A DNA stretch of 64,000 bases from Candidatus Methylacidiphilum fumarolicum (GCF_949774925.1 NZ_OX458932.1:558001-622000); one strand, 5' to 3'. Counted from the first letter of the stretch, positions 52,342-61,583 are shown. Notes: a model not told the origin generated them from the sequence alone. Numbers and translations are program-made.

Positions 52342-53034
52342 TCATTCCATTTTCATGTTATCTGCGTTTCTTTTTTTACTGAAATTTTCAACTGCTAGAT
52401 TGGTTTTAGTGTAAAGCTTGGATTTTATCCTCTCGATGAGTAAGGGGAAAAGGGAAAGAAAGATAATGAGGTAGATAAAGGCTTTAAAATGATTTTTAAT
52501 TATGGGTTGATTACCTAGGAAATAACCAGTTCCAAGGAAAAGTCCAATCCAGCAGAGTCCACCAAAAATATTAAAGAAAAGAAAGCGGCTGTAAGCCATA
52601 GACCCTATACCAGCAATAAATGGAGTAAAAGTTCGAATGATGGGGATAAACCGTGATAAAAAAATCGCTTTGGCTCCATATTTACTAAAAAAATCTTCGG
52701 TTTTTTGAATATGTTCCTTTTTTATGAAAAAGGATTCTGAGCAAGAATAAAATAATTTTCCAAATTTGTTACCAAAAAGGTAATTGAGACTGTCTCCACC
52801 AATAGCTGCTAGTGTCAACATAAAAAACAACGTGTAGAGATTGAGCCAGCCTTTGGCAGCAAAAATTCCAAGAGTAAAAACTAAGGAGTCTCCTGGTAAA
52901 AAAGGCGTTAATACTAAGCCCGTTTCACAAAAAATAATGAGAAAGAGCAAGGGATAGATCCAGTCTTTATGGTTTAAAACTATTAGTTGTAAATAATGAT
53001 CCCAATGGAAAAGAAAATCCAATAGAACAGTCAT
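52342..53034 (-). CDS. DedA-family membrane protein
   Basis: A 230-residue inner-membrane protein with about five hydrophobic segments. Family marks are the glycine-proline loop FCETGLVLTPFLPGDSLVF, AIGGDSLNYLFGNKFG and the arginine-containing FLSRFIPIIRTFTPFIAGIG. DedA (SNARE-associated/VTT) proteins act in undecaprenyl- or phospholipid flipping and membrane homeostasis. Single gene; its stop is about 20 bp from IS607 relic C. Confidence 0.9.
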   Translation of the reverse strand: MTVLLDFLFHWDHYLQLIVLNHKDWIYPLLFLIIFCETGLVLTPFLPGDSLVFTLGIFAAKGWLNLYTLFFMLTLAAIGGDSLNYLFGNKFGKLFYSCSESFFIKKEHIQKTEDFFSKYGAKAIFLSRFIPIIRTFTPFIAGIGSMAYSRFLFFNIFGGLCWIGLFLGTGYFLGNQPIIKNHFKAFIYLIIFLSLFPLLIERIKSKLYTKTNLAVENFSKKRNADNMKME

Positions 53035-53125
53035 TAAAAAGAATGGGAATAAGTTTTCCTATGCTTAAGAATTTTTTCAAGCATAATATATAAAATATTT
53101 TAATTACTCCTTCATTGTGAATGGC

Positions 53126-53187
53126 TTGACAAAAAATTAAAAATCAATAACAATTATATAGAGGCATTCTCCAAATTAAAAATCAAT
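53126..53187 (+). promoter_or_regulatory. hsp20 upstream region with TTGACA and 15-bp direct repeat
   Basis: A -35-like TTGACA (53126-53131) is followed by AAATTAAAAATCAAT at 53134-53148, repeated exactly at 53173-53187, 15 bp before the AAAGGAGG ribosome site of hsp20. The repeat could bind a regulator of heat-shock genes; no CIRCE or HAIR element is seen. Confidence 0.5.
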
Positions 53188-53203
53188 TAAAAAAGGAGGT
53201 GTT

Positions 53204-53692
53204 ATGGCTGATCTACTGACCAAAAGAGGTTTGTTCCAACCTTCGATTTGGGATCCCTTTAAGGAAATAGAAGAAATGAGGCGAAAGATGGCTTCCCTTT
53301 TTGAACGACCTCTTGAATTGCTTTCTTCAGAAGAGATTGAACCGTTTGAACTGAGCGAATGGCGTCCTTATACAGATATTACAGAAGATGACAAGGAGTT
53401 CTTGGTAAAAATGGACCTTCCTGGAGTCAAAAAAGAAGAAGTCAAGGTATCGATTCAAAATAACATTTTGACTGTATCTGGAGAAAGAAAGATAGAAAGA
53501 GAAGAAAAGGATAAAAAGAAAAGATATATTAGAGTAGAAAGGGCTTACGGAGCTTTCAGTAGAAGCTTCGAGTTGCCTGAGGGTGTTGAAGAAGACAAAA
53601 TATCTGCGGAGTTCAAAGATGGGGTGCTTTATCTCCATATGCCAAAAGGTGAGAAAGCACAGCCAAAGACTGTTGAAGTGAAGGTGAGTTAA
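53204..53692 (+). CDS. Hsp20 small heat-shock protein
   Basis: A 162-residue alpha-crystallin-type chaperone. The N-terminal segment (IWDPFKEIEEMRRKMASLF) leads to the crystallin domain (about 50-150) with DITEDDKEFLVKMDLPGVKK, YGAFSRSFELPEGV and AEFKDGVLYLHMPK. It is preceded by AAAGGAGGTG and followed by a clear terminator, so it forms a single-gene unit, probably induced by protein-folding stress. Confidence 0.95.
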   Translation: MADLLTKRGLFQPSIWDPFKEIEEMRRKMASLFERPLELLSSEEIEPFELSEWRPYTDITEDDKEFLVKMDLPGVKKEEVKVSIQNNILTVSGERKIEREEKDKKKRYIRVERAYGAFSRSFELPEGVEEDKISAEFKDGVLYLHMPKGEKAQPKTVEVKVS

Positions 53693-53714
53693 AAAGTTTG
53701 TTTGCTATTCTAGA

Positions 53715-53746
53715 AACCGGCAAAAAACTGTTTGCCGGTTTTTTTT
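53715..53746 (+). terminator. Rho-independent terminator of hsp20
   Basis: AACCGGCAAA pairs with TTTGCCGGTT across a six-base loop and is followed by a run of T, 22 bp after the hsp20 stop. Confidence 0.93.
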
Positions 53747-53903
53747 ATATATTTCCTTTGGTGGTTTTTTTCAATACTTTCTCGTTCAGGAGAAGTGGAG
53801 GGACAAGCACAAAAATAAGCACAAATAATTTTAGAAAACCATTGACAGCTTCTGTACAATGATGCTAGCAAAAGATTCAGAGCCATTAATTGTTTAACGT
53901 TGG

Positions 53904-54893
53904 ATGCCAATGACACACTTACGAGCCAAGGCTTTACGCCTTCAAACTAACTTGTGGATTCTGCTAGTGGGATTAGTAGCATGGGCTTCGCCTCTGAAAG
54001 CAGAAAGCGGAGATGAATATACTGAGGAAAAACCAGATTTAACTGCTGGCCCTACAAACTATCCTAAAAATCAATCTATCGAGGGGGATAGTTCCATTAC
54101 TGCAAATGATCCAATCAGCGAAAATGGCTTTCCTAAAGAGAAAAATAATTTGGAAAAGAATCTGAAAGATGAAAAGGCTCTTCAACAACAAGCCCCTTTT
54201 TCTTTGAAGACTGGCTTATATGCTGGAGTTTTTGGAGGTGGCGCTTTTTCTGCACCAGGAAATTATGGGTATTCATTGTATCCCTCTCCTGTTGGTCTGG
54301 CTACCTTTAATCCACGAGGAGGAATAGTCAATGGGGTTGGAGGGATTGAAGTCGGTTATGAATTTCCCAAGGAAGCTATGGGAACGAGCGGTAGCTTCTA
54401 TTGGAGCCCATCCGTTCAGTTTGACGGCTATTATATGGGTGTGACTGCTGCGGCTTCTCAGTTGAATGGAGTGGCTGGCAACATTGCCTTTAAAGACAAT
54501 TTTAACTCTGGACTATTCTTTGTCGATGGCATTCTCAAAGTCTATACGCCCATTCTCATCATCAATTTTGGAGTAGGCATTGGGGGAGCTTATATGTGGG
54601 AGTCCTCTATTGCTGGGATAGGATCCAAAGGGAATTTTGCAGGGAAAAATCTTTTTGGGAAAGGCATAGACACTTCATCAGGGGCCGCGGCAGTCCAGGG
54701 TATTGCTGGGGTTGAAAGATGGATTACGGATCGGTTAAGTTTTATTGTTGAATATCGGTTCGTTTGGATAGGAGGTTCAAACTTTTCCTACGCTGGAAAT
54801 TCTACTGTTTTCGGCTCTGGTACTACAATCAATACGCATTTTGATCAATTCGAAGCCAATTTGGTGCTTGGAGGCTTAAGATATAAATTTTAA
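53904..54893 (+). CDS. Outer-membrane beta-barrel-like protein
   Basis: A 329-residue exported protein. A signal peptide (about 10-33, ending SPLKA) is followed by an acidic disordered stretch (34-100) and then about 220 residues of alternating Gly/aromatic strands, such as GLYAGVFGGGAFSA, IEVGYEFP, YYMGVTAAA and a C-terminal LVLGGLRYKF ending in phenylalanine. This is the pattern of OmpA/OmpW-like surface antigens. Function is unknown. It is followed 6 bp later by a small exported protein. Confidence 0.8.
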   Translation: MPMTHLRAKALRLQTNLWILLVGLVAWASPLKAESGDEYTEEKPDLTAGPTNYPKNQSIEGDSSITANDPISENGFPKEKNNLEKNLKDEKALQQQAPFSLKTGLYAGVFGGGAFSAPGNYGYSLYPSPVGLATFNPRGGIVNGVGGIEVGYEFPKEAMGTSGSFYWSPSVQFDGYYMGVTAAASQLNGVAGNIAFKDNFNSGLFFVDGILKVYTPILIINFGVGIGGAYMWESSIAGIGSKGNFAGKNLFGKGIDTSSGAAAVQGIAGVERWITDRLSFIVEYRFVWIGGSNFSYAGNSTVFGSGTTINTHFDQFEANLVLGGLRYKF

Positions 54894-54899
54894 ATTTTT

Positions 54900-55220
54900 A
54901 TGAACAAACTCTTTCTTCTCTTAGTCGCTGGACTATTCCTTCCACTATGTATAGCTGAAAAACTTATTGCCTTGCCTTTGATGGGTAAGCATTTCGACGC
55001 TAAATATCCCACTTTCCCTTATGGTCCTACTGATCCTTATGGGTATTCCTATTGTGTGGTGGCAACCAATCTATATTACACTGCTCAAAAGCCGTATGTT
55101 CGCATATTTTTGCCTACATCTGAAAAAAACACTCCAGTAAGGAACCTAAAACGATCTTCAAAAAACCTTTCTCGGCCTTCACCGAATAGAAACAAAACAA
55201 TACCTAATACCACTCGATAA
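54900..55220 (+). CDS. Small exported protein, unknown
   Basis: A 106-residue protein with a signal peptide (KLFLLLVAGLFLPLCIA) and a mature part rich in Tyr, Pro and Gly (GKHFDAKYPTFPYGPTDPYG), then a basic, Ser/Asn/Pro-rich tail that looks disordered. It immediately follows the outer-membrane protein gene and may be surface-associated; I do not recognise a family. Confidence 0.65.
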   Translation: MNKLFLLLVAGLFLPLCIAEKLIALPLMGKHFDAKYPTFPYGPTDPYGYSYCVVATNLYYTAQKPYVRIFLPTSEKNTPVRNLKRSSKNLSRPSPNRNKTIPNTTR

Positions 55221-55245
55221 CAAAAGTAGAGAGGAAAGAAACAGA

Positions 55246-55869
55246 ATGGCTAAAATTCTTTATATTGAAGCTTCACCTCGAAAAGATAGATCTTTTTCTA
55301 TAGCGGCGGCGAAAGTATTTCTTGAGGAGTACAAGGCAAATCACCCAACAGACTCCATAGAAACATTGGATCTTTGGACCAAAGCCCTTCCTTCTTTTGA
55401 TGGCTATATTCTTCAAAGCAAATATGCCATTTTTCATGGCTTGGAACATACTCCTGAACAAAAAAATGCATGGAGTGAAGTAGAAGAAATTATTGCCCAC
55501 TTTATTTCCTTCGATAAATATGTGTTTTCTTTCCCTATGTGGAATTTTGCTATTCCCTACAGACTTAAGCATTATATAGATATTTTTGTGCAGCCCACTT
55601 ATACTTTTTCTTATACTCCGCAAGAGGGCTACAAAGGGTTGGTAGTTGGGAAAAAGGCATGCTTAATATGTTCTAGAGGTGGGAATTATCCAGAAGGAAC
55701 TGAATTTCAAAAATACGATTTTCAGCTTCCTTATGTGAAATTAATCCTGGGATTTATTGGAATTACAGATATTCAGCAAATAATTGTTGAAGGCACTCTT
55801 TTTGAAAAAAGAGAAGCGCTTTTGGAAAAGGCAATGATTGAGGCAAAGAATGCTGCTGCGACTTTTTAG
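55246..55869 (+). CDS. azoR: FMN-dependent NADH-azoreductase
   Basis: A 207-residue flavodoxin-like quinone/azo reductase. Typical AzoR segments are the phosphate loop YIEASPRKDRSFS, the FMN-contacting FPMWNFAIPYRLKHYIDIF and LICSRGGNYPEGT. Probably a cytoplasmic NADH:quinone two-electron reductase that limits quinone stress. It lies downstream of the two exported-protein genes after 25 bp. Confidence 0.9.
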   Translation: MAKILYIEASPRKDRSFSIAAAKVFLEEYKANHPTDSIETLDLWTKALPSFDGYILQSKYAIFHGLEHTPEQKNAWSEVEEIIAHFISFDKYVFSFPMWNFAIPYRLKHYIDIFVQPTYTFSYTPQEGYKGLVVGKKACLICSRGGNYPEGTEFQKYDFQLPYVKLILGFIGITDIQQIIVEGTLFEKREALLEKAMIEAKNAAATF

Positions 55870-55881
55870 GAGCATGTTTTA

Positions 55882-57429
55882 TTAATTCTCAAAAATGCTT
55901 ACTTGCCATTGAGTGGAAGGGGGGATACCCCTGGCTTCTTGGTTTTGAGGGTTAACTATTAAAGAAGCAGGAGGAAAATACAACCCATAAAGAGTTCTAT
56001 TCCACCAGAGTCCTTTCTCTTTTTTTTCTGACCAAGAGCTATATTCGTAGATATAGATAAGAGCTCGGACATATTTTGGAGGAGAGAAGGGGAAGGGGTT
56101 GGCTTTGAAAAGTTTGATGACCTCTTTCTTACCGTGAAGCAAGCAGGACAGAAGAGAAGCAAACCAAGGGTTTTCCTTTGGTGTACTTAAAGCGGCAAAC
56201 CACATTTGCCAGTCTAATCTTGGATGGAAGGGAGAGATAAATACAGGCGCCTTATGAGGGTCAGAAGGTTTCCAGCAAAAGGGGAATTCTTTCCATTCGA
56301 TGCCGTCGGTACTCCCTTCTATAATTATTTCCGGTCTTCTTGTTGTCATAATTGCAAAGGCTCCATAATTGTTGATCGATCGTAGAGCTGAAAAGGAGCT
56401 AAGAAGCTTTACAGTCCATTGTGGATACGGAAAAGAAAAGGATTCTAAAAAAAGCAGAACACTGACTAAAAAAACAGGAAGAATAAGAAAAAATGAGAAT
56501 TTCTTCTGAAGTTTTGGACAAGGCATTGGAGGGGATTTGGAGAAGAAAGGAAGAATCTTTTTTAAAAAGCTATCATCTAACAAGACAAATCCTAAGGCTA
56601 AAGTAATCCAGTTAAAAAAGGCATGATTGCCAGTGAGAATAATAAGTAGTTGCAAGAGAGAAAAAAGGATGAAACTCACTGTTCTACCTAGTCGGCCCAT
56701 AAAAATAGCGAAGGGTACAACCAGTTCGATGAATAGGACAATAAAGGTGGTGGTTTCATGAAACCACATGGGGAAGTGGTAAAAGTACCAAGCAAGGGGG
56801 GTAGGCAAGGGTTCTGTTTCATAGTGGTATTTTAGAGCCGTTAAGGCTCGCCATGTTGGATCATGGCTTTCTAATTTAACGATCCCAGAAAGAAGCATCA
56901 GCCGGAAAAGCAGCCAACGGAAGATAAAAGTTGCCCAAGAGGGTGGGAAAGTTAATTCCTTAAAGCCAGGATGAAGTTTCCATGGCGATGATAAAATGGA
57001 AAGGAGTCCACATTCCAAAAGGAGACCATCCCATTGGAAATTAAAAAAAATCTGTCCCACTGATACATAAGACAGATAAAGAGACCAAAGAAATAGAGAT
57101 ACAAGAGCTGGAGCTATATTGAAAAAAAGAAGAACAGCCAAAAACATTCCAAGGAAAGTTCCAGCATAAAGAATGGGATCGGTTGGAGGGATAATCCAGA
57201 ATAGGGTAGGAACTAAAAAAAATCTTCGCCAGCCTATTTGATCTTGAACATAATGCAGGAATGGGGAAGCTGGAAGGATCCCTCCTTCTCCTACTAATCC
57301 AAGAATTTGAAAAGAAAGGGAAAAAAAAGCAATGAAATAGATAAAGGAAAGCGCACGAAAAAATAGCCATAGGGCTAAGGGATTTGGAGTGGATTGGAGT
57401 TTTTTGAAGTTAAAAGGTAGGATTTTCAA
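55882..57429 (-). CDS. Lipase maturation factor family protein
   Basis: A 515-residue polytopic membrane protein with about eight to nine hydrophobic spans in the first 340 residues (for example FNFQWDGLLLECGLL, which is conserved in LMF proteins) and a C-terminal non-membrane domain with WKEFPFCWKPSDPHKAPVF, HPRLDWQMWFAAL and YVRALIYIYEYS, all characteristic of the LMF1 family (DUF1222). In animals LMF1 folds lipases; the bacterial role is unclear. Its start overlaps the stop of the peroxiredoxin gene by 4 bp. Confidence 0.88.
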   Translation of the reverse strand: MKILPFNFKKLQSTPNPLALWLFFRALSFIYFIAFFSLSFQILGLVGEGGILPASPFLHYVQDQIGWRRFFLVPTLFWIIPPTDPILYAGTFLGMFLAVLLFFNIAPALVSLFLWSLYLSYVSVGQIFFNFQWDGLLLECGLLSILSSPWKLHPGFKELTFPPSWATFIFRWLLFRLMLLSGIVKLESHDPTWRALTALKYHYETEPLPTPLAWYFYHFPMWFHETTTFIVLFIELVVPFAIFMGRLGRTVSFILFSLLQLLIILTGNHAFFNWITLALGFVLLDDSFLKKILPFFSKSPPMPCPKLQKKFSFFLILPVFLVSVLLFLESFSFPYPQWTVKLLSSFSALRSINNYGAFAIMTTRRPEIIIEGSTDGIEWKEFPFCWKPSDPHKAPVFISPFHPRLDWQMWFAALSTPKENPWFASLLSCLLHGKKEVIKLFKANPFPFSPPKYVRALIYIYEYSSWSEKKEKGLWWNRTLYGLYFPPASLIVNPQNQEARGIPPSTQWQVSIFEN

Positions 57430-57905
57430 TCTTTTGGCCAGAAATTGCTTGCTTTAATTGCTTCCAGAACTTCTGCAGCTGTATTCCAAATGTTGGGGTG
57501 GCAATCACGCCATAACACTTTGCCATCTTTAATCAAAAAGGAAAGGCGTTTGGGCATTCCAAAGAAACGAGGAATAGCAAATTCCTTGCAAACCTCTCCG
57601 CTTGGGTCGCAAAGCAGCATAAAATTGAGCCGATTGTTTTGAATAAATTTTTTTTGTACTGAGGGTTTGTCCCTGCTTATTCCAATAACCTGAACATTTG
57701 CTTTCTGTAGATCCGCTAAATGATCCCGCAGATTACAGGCTTGGATAGTGCAACCAGGAGTGTTAGCTTTTGGGAAAAAGTATAGCAAAACCAATCCTTT
57801 GGAACAAAGCTCTCTTACTGACATTGGATTGCCTTCAGGATCAAATGCCCAAACATCGGGAATGGGCGAGCCCACTTCAAGTCCTATTCTCTTGTTTTTT
57901 TTCAT
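57426..57905 (-). CDS. bcp: Peroxiredoxin, Bcp/PrxQ type
   Basis: A 159-residue thiol peroxidase of the AhpC/TSA superfamily. The peroxidatic cysteine sits in FPKANTPGCTIQAC, with the resolving cysteine five residues later as in PrxQ/Bcp. Reduces peroxides using thioredoxin. It is the first gene of a two-gene unit with the lipase maturation factor homologue (ATGA overlap). Confidence 0.92.
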   Translation of the reverse strand: MKKNKRIGLEVGSPIPDVWAFDPEGNPMSVRELCSKGLVLLYFFPKANTPGCTIQACNLRDHLADLQKANVQVIGISRDKPSVQKKFIQNNRLNFMLLCDPSGEVCKEFAIPRFFGMPKRLSFLIKDGKVLWRDCHPNIWNTAAEVLEAIKASNFWPKD

Positions 57906-58282
57906 TGTTAAGGAAACAGGGTCATAGTGACATAGTTTTTTATTTACTGAAAAATTTTAAGAAAGCCACGGTTTTTAAGCCTAGAGGAATTGAAAAATAG
58001 ATGCTATATCACTCAAAGAACTTTATAGCGTGTCCTGTATGTGTTTAGAGGAAAAACATAAGCTCTCCTCTGTCACTATTAGTGTATAATGTTCTTAAAA
58101 GGAGACGATAGACAAAAGGCACAAAAGGAAAAAAAGCCCGTAATGCAATCAAAGGAAAAACCAAAGGTTAGCTTCTTACGACCTCCTGTCTTCTTTTTAA
58201 TGGAGAGCGGACAAATCAACGGACTGAATAAGGAGAGTAAGTAATATTAAGTTTAGAGAATTAAAGAAAAAAGGAGTTTTCA
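57906..58282. other. 377-bp divergent intergenic region
   Basis: It contains an extended -10-like GTGTATAATG near 58082-58091 that could drive glcD rightward. A 33-codon frame (58143-58244) has no ribosome site and is not called a gene. Nothing else recognised. Confidence 0.45.
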
Positions 58283-59644
58283 ATGGAATTATGGACTGAG
58301 GAATTACATCGGCTTTTTCCTGATAAGTTTTCAACCAGTGAGGAAAAACTAAGCAAGTATGCTACAGATGCTTGGCTTTTATCGAGAGCTCCAGATGGTG
58401 TTTTTTTTCCTGAATCAAAAGAAGATGTTGTTGCCTTGATGCAGTTTGCTTTCTCTCGAGGTATTTATGTGACAGCTAGAGGTGGAGGGAGAGGCTATGT
58501 AGGAGGAGCTGTTCCAGTAAAAGGGGGAGTGGTTGTTTCTTTTGAGAAGATGAACCGAGTCAAAGAGATACATCCAATAGATGGAGTAGCTGTTGTTGAG
58601 CCTGGAGTTATCACGGGAGTCCTACAGGCAAAAGTAAAAGAGATGGGTCTTTTTTATCCCCCTGATCCTGCCAGTGTGATGGAATGTACCATTGGCGGAA
58701 ATGTAGCGACGAACGCTGGAGGGCCCCGATGTCTTAAATACGGAGTTACTCGAAATTACATCTTAGGCCTTGAGGTGGTGCTTTCCGATGGATCGGTAGC
58801 CAAAGTGGGGGGGAGGACGATTAAGAATAAAACTGGCTTCGATTTGACGAGCCTCTTTGTTGGCTCCGAAGGGATGCTGGGGCTAGTCACTGAAATTACT
58901 CTTAAACTGCTTCCTTTCCCTCCACTGAAAGCCTGTCTATCCGCTTATTTTGAACGGATGGATCAGGCAATCTTGTGCGTGAACAAAATTTTATCTTCTG
59001 GGGTTCTTCCCGCAGCTCTGGAAATTGCTGATAGATTTACCCTTCAGTGCGCAAGAGAATTTACTAAAGGAGAAATTCCTCCTTTCGATGCCCATATTTT
59101 ATTGGAAACTGATGGTAGTATTGGGGCAGTCCATTCTGATATCGAGTTTTTTGAGAAAATATTGCGGGAATTTCAACCAAAGGAACTGACAAGGGCAGTG
59201 GGGGAAGAGGCGTGTGAAAAATTGTGGGAGTCGCGCCGTCTCTTTTCAATGTCTCTTAAAGCCAGTGGACTAACCAAACTCAACGAAGATGTTACTGTTC
59301 CGCGTAGCCGACTGGCCGATTTAATAAGCCTAGGGGAACATCTTCAAAGGCACTATGGATTGATTGTTGCTTGTTTTGGTCATGCAGGGGATGGAAATAT
59401 ACATGTCAATCTGATGGTCGATTGGTCAAAAAAAGAGAATCGTGACAAGGCTGAAGAGGCCTTGAATGTTCTGTTTGATTCGGTAATATTATGGAATGGA
59501 TCTATTACAGGAGAGCATGGGATTGGCATAGCTAAATTGCCATGGTGGAATAAAGCTGTCAGTCAACAAACCCGATTGCTTCACGAAAAGATTAAAAAGG
59601 CATTGGATCCCAAAGGCATTTTAAATCCTGGAAAATTTGTTTAA
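58283..59644 (+). CDS. glcD: FAD-linked oxidase, glycolate oxidase subunit GlcD-like
   Basis: A 453-residue FAD-binding oxidase of the GlcD/D-lactate dehydrogenase family. FAD-domain markers are TARGGGRGYVGGAVPVKGG, PDPASVMECTIGGNVATNAG and NKTGFDLTSLFVGSEG; the substrate domain has CFGHAGDGNIHVN and GEHGIG. It may oxidise glycolate made from phosphoglycolate or D-lactate. No glcE or glcF gene is adjacent, so the electron-acceptor subunits must be elsewhere. A 407-bp mini IS element abuts its stop. Confidence 0.9.
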   Translation: MELWTEELHRLFPDKFSTSEEKLSKYATDAWLLSRAPDGVFFPESKEDVVALMQFAFSRGIYVTARGGGRGYVGGAVPVKGGVVVSFEKMNRVKEIHPIDGVAVVEPGVITGVLQAKVKEMGLFYPPDPASVMECTIGGNVATNAGGPRCLKYGVTRNYILGLEVVLSDGSVAKVGGRTIKNKTGFDLTSLFVGSEGMLGLVTEITLKLLPFPPLKACLSAYFERMDQAILCVNKILSSGVLPAALEIADRFTLQCAREFTKGEIPPFDAHILLETDGSIGAVHSDIEFFEKILREFQPKELTRAVGEEACEKLWESRRLFSMSLKASGLTKLNEDVTVPRSRLADLISLGEHLQRHYGLIVACFGHAGDGNIHVNLMVDWSKKENRDKAEEALNVLFDSVILWNGSITGEHGIGIAKLPWWNKAVSQQTRLLHEKIKKALDPKGILNPGKFV

Positions 59645-59645
59645 T

Positions 59646-60052
59646 TTATAAACGGCACGGGAATATCCATCTCCTATAGGGGATTGGGATGAGAGCGCTA
59701 AACTAGATATTGACTGAATACGACAAAAAGTTAATCTAATACTAAGTCCGCATCGTGTGCTTCATCATAAGATCTGATGTCCTGATGCGGCCATCACTAA
59801 TTAGTGATGCCCTGAGATATGGGGTTTTAAATATTAAACGTATCTACAACCCAGTTTTGGAAAAGAGACAGACCACCGGAATGAATAGCTGGTGGTTGGT
59901 AAGGAGTAGTAGCCTGGACACGGGCCAACGTTGTCTAGCTGAAGCATGGCCTCAAGCGCCGCCGGTTCGCCGGCGGGTTCCCTACGGGAACCGCCCACAA
60001 GCCCTGCGTGCTAGCTAGAAACTCACCCGCTTTAGCGGGTTGAGAGTGTCAC
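59646..60052 (+). mobile_element. 407-bp mini IS605-type element, copy 2
   Basis: The same length and, by eye, about 99% the same sequence as copy 1 at 31771, with both ends of the element at 21051. It begins 1 bp after the glcD stop and ends at GTGTCAC, 78 bp before the next gene. Neither copy has a transposase; both keep the 175-nt tnpB-3'/omega-RNA tract. Confidence 0.88.
59878..60052 (+). ncRNA. Candidate stand-alone omega-RNA, copy 2
   Basis: Matches 32003-32177 except for one visible base change (GGTAAGG for GGGAAGG). The sequence immediately 3' of GTGTCAC would act as guide and differs from copy 1 (GACTTGAG versus TCATAGTT). Confidence 0.4.
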
Positions 60053-60130
60053 GACTTGAGTTTCCTTTTGCAAAACATTATTTTATGTTTTTCTTAGGTT
60101 GATGTTTTGCTAGATAAAATAGGTTGAATT

Positions 60131-60661
60131 ATGAATTTTCAAGATGCTTTTCTATACGCTCTAGAAAATACGAAGATTATTTTGCCACCAAGACGAGTTG
60201 TATCGACTTTTGGAACAACTCTTATAAACTATCAACTCGTCACGGAAGATTTGGATAGGGTTGATGTCTGTTTTGTTAGAGAAGGAAAATTGGAAGCCGA
60301 AAGGCCTAAAATAATTACTTCCCCACAGTTTGCTAAATTGACATTGGAAGGTTTTGGAAAGGAGGCCCAAGAATACGCTGAATGGCTATTGCAAAATGCA
60401 CCGCGAAGCAATGTTTCTTTTTTGCGTTATGGATTTTCCTTTAAAAAGGATGATGTCAGTTTTAATGAAATAAAAGGCTCTTCGGAAGAAGTGTGCGCTA
60501 AGCTCAAAGAAAGGATGATTAAAGAAGGGGATCCTCTCTCTCTCCTTCTGAAAGGGGAAGAGGAACTTTGGGAAGTGGCTTTACTTAAATTTCTTATTGA
60601 TTGGGTACGTGTATCAGTTACAAAAAACATTCAGGATTTTCGACAAGAAGGCTTTATTTAA
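60131..60661 (+). CDS. Conserved hypothetical protein
   Basis: A 176-residue soluble protein of no family known to me. The first 60 residues form a beta-rich unit (TFGTTLINYQLVTEDLDRVD) followed by helices; the tail ends VTKNIQDFRQEGFI. No catalytic motif, signal peptide or membrane span is seen. It lies between mini-element copy 2 and the convergent Moco-carrier/FolB gene. Confidence 0.7.
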   Translation: MNFQDAFLYALENTKIILPPRRVVSTFGTTLINYQLVTEDLDRVDVCFVREGKLEAERPKIITSPQFAKLTLEGFGKEAQEYAEWLLQNAPRSNVSFLRYGFSFKKDDVSFNEIKGSSEEVCAKLKERMIKEGDPLSLLLKGEEELWEVALLKFLIDWVRVSVTKNIQDFRQEGFI

Positions 60662-60671
60662 GCATTTTCAG

Positions 60672-61583
60672 TTAATTTTTCTTTCTTTGTAATATAAAAG
60701 AAACTTCGGCTACATTAGAGAAGGGAAACTTTGAGACTTTTACAGTCAGTCCTGAAACCAAAGGATGGAGAAGTAATTGTATAGCGATCTCTTCGGCAAG
60801 GGATTCGATGAGTTTTCTAGGTTTGCTACTGGTTATAGTTTCTATGGTTTCTTTGACAGTAGCGTAATCTAGCGTGGCGGATAATTCATCTGTATCATAA
60901 GCTTTCCGAGTCACCAGGGGATCTATATAAAGATCAACAGAAACAAGGAGTTTTTGTTTATTCCTTCTTTCTTCTTCTGGAACCCCAATCCATGCATCCA
61001 CTTGGATCTTCTCTAACCTAATGATATCTTGAGAAATGGAGGAAAGATCGGTTTTATTTCTTGGTTGAAAAGTTGATGGTGGACACAATCCATAATAGGG
61101 AGGCTGAAAAAAAGAATCAGGTTTTCTTTCAATATCAATCCCTTGATCAAGAACTTTATAGCAAAAATCATAGATTCCTTTTTCTTTGCTTTCTCTGGAA
61201 CCTGCAACATTAAGTATTTCGATAGAATGAGAAGACAAAAATTTTTTGACTTCGGTTTCTATCTCTGGAGTCGTTTCGTTAATGTGGAGCCAAGGTTTTC
61301 CAAAAGTTACTGCAAATTGTTGAGTCGCTAAAGATCCTTCCGTAAGAGACGGTTTTAATGTGACGATCAAGGTAGCATCTGAATCCCAAACATTCCATGC
61401 GGTTCTCAATGTATAGCTTGGAGTGGGAGCTTCCGAAAGCTGGTATTTATCAGGAATGATACCTGCTTCCGATAATCTTCCTTTGGGACACCATCCTCCA
61501 TGGGGTATTCCATTGGCAATCGCCCAATCCAAGGCAGCCCTATCGGCTCCTGTTTGCCCGCCCGAGACAATTTTTCTGATCAT
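60672..61583 (-). CDS. Fusion: predicted Moco-carrier domain + dihydroneopterin aldolase (FolB)
   Basis: A 303-residue two-domain protein. Residues 1-150 match the putative molybdenum-carrier/SLOG-like family (PF12694): MIRKIVSGGQTGADRAALDW, HGGWCPKGRLSEAG, WNVWDSDATLIVT. Residues about 187-303 are a FolB domain: IQVDAWIGVPEEERRNKQ with the conserved glutamates, LDYATVKETIE and RKLIESLAEEIA. FolB cleaves dihydroneopterin in folate synthesis; the carrier domain is predicted to bind a pterin cofactor or nucleotide. The linker (150-186) is Pro/Ser-rich. Both halves look intact. Confidence 0.82.
   Translation of the reverse strand: MIRKIVSGGQTGADRAALDWAIANGIPHGGWCPKGRLSEAGIIPDKYQLSEAPTPSYTLRTAWNVWDSDATLIVTLKPSLTEGSLATQQFAVTFGKPWLHINETTPEIETEVKKFLSSHSIEILNVAGSRESKEKGIYDFCYKVLDQGIDIERKPDSFFQPPYYGLCPPSTFQPRNKTDLSSISQDIIRLEKIQVDAWIGVPEEERRNKQKLLVSVDLYIDPLVTRKAYDTDELSATLDYATVKETIETITSSKPRKLIESLAEEIAIQLLLHPLVSGLTVKVSKFPFSNVAEVSFILQRKKN

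Noticed and set aside
58143-58244. 33-codon frame upstream of glcD
   Set aside because: It has no ribosome site and no recognisable leader or regulatory features.
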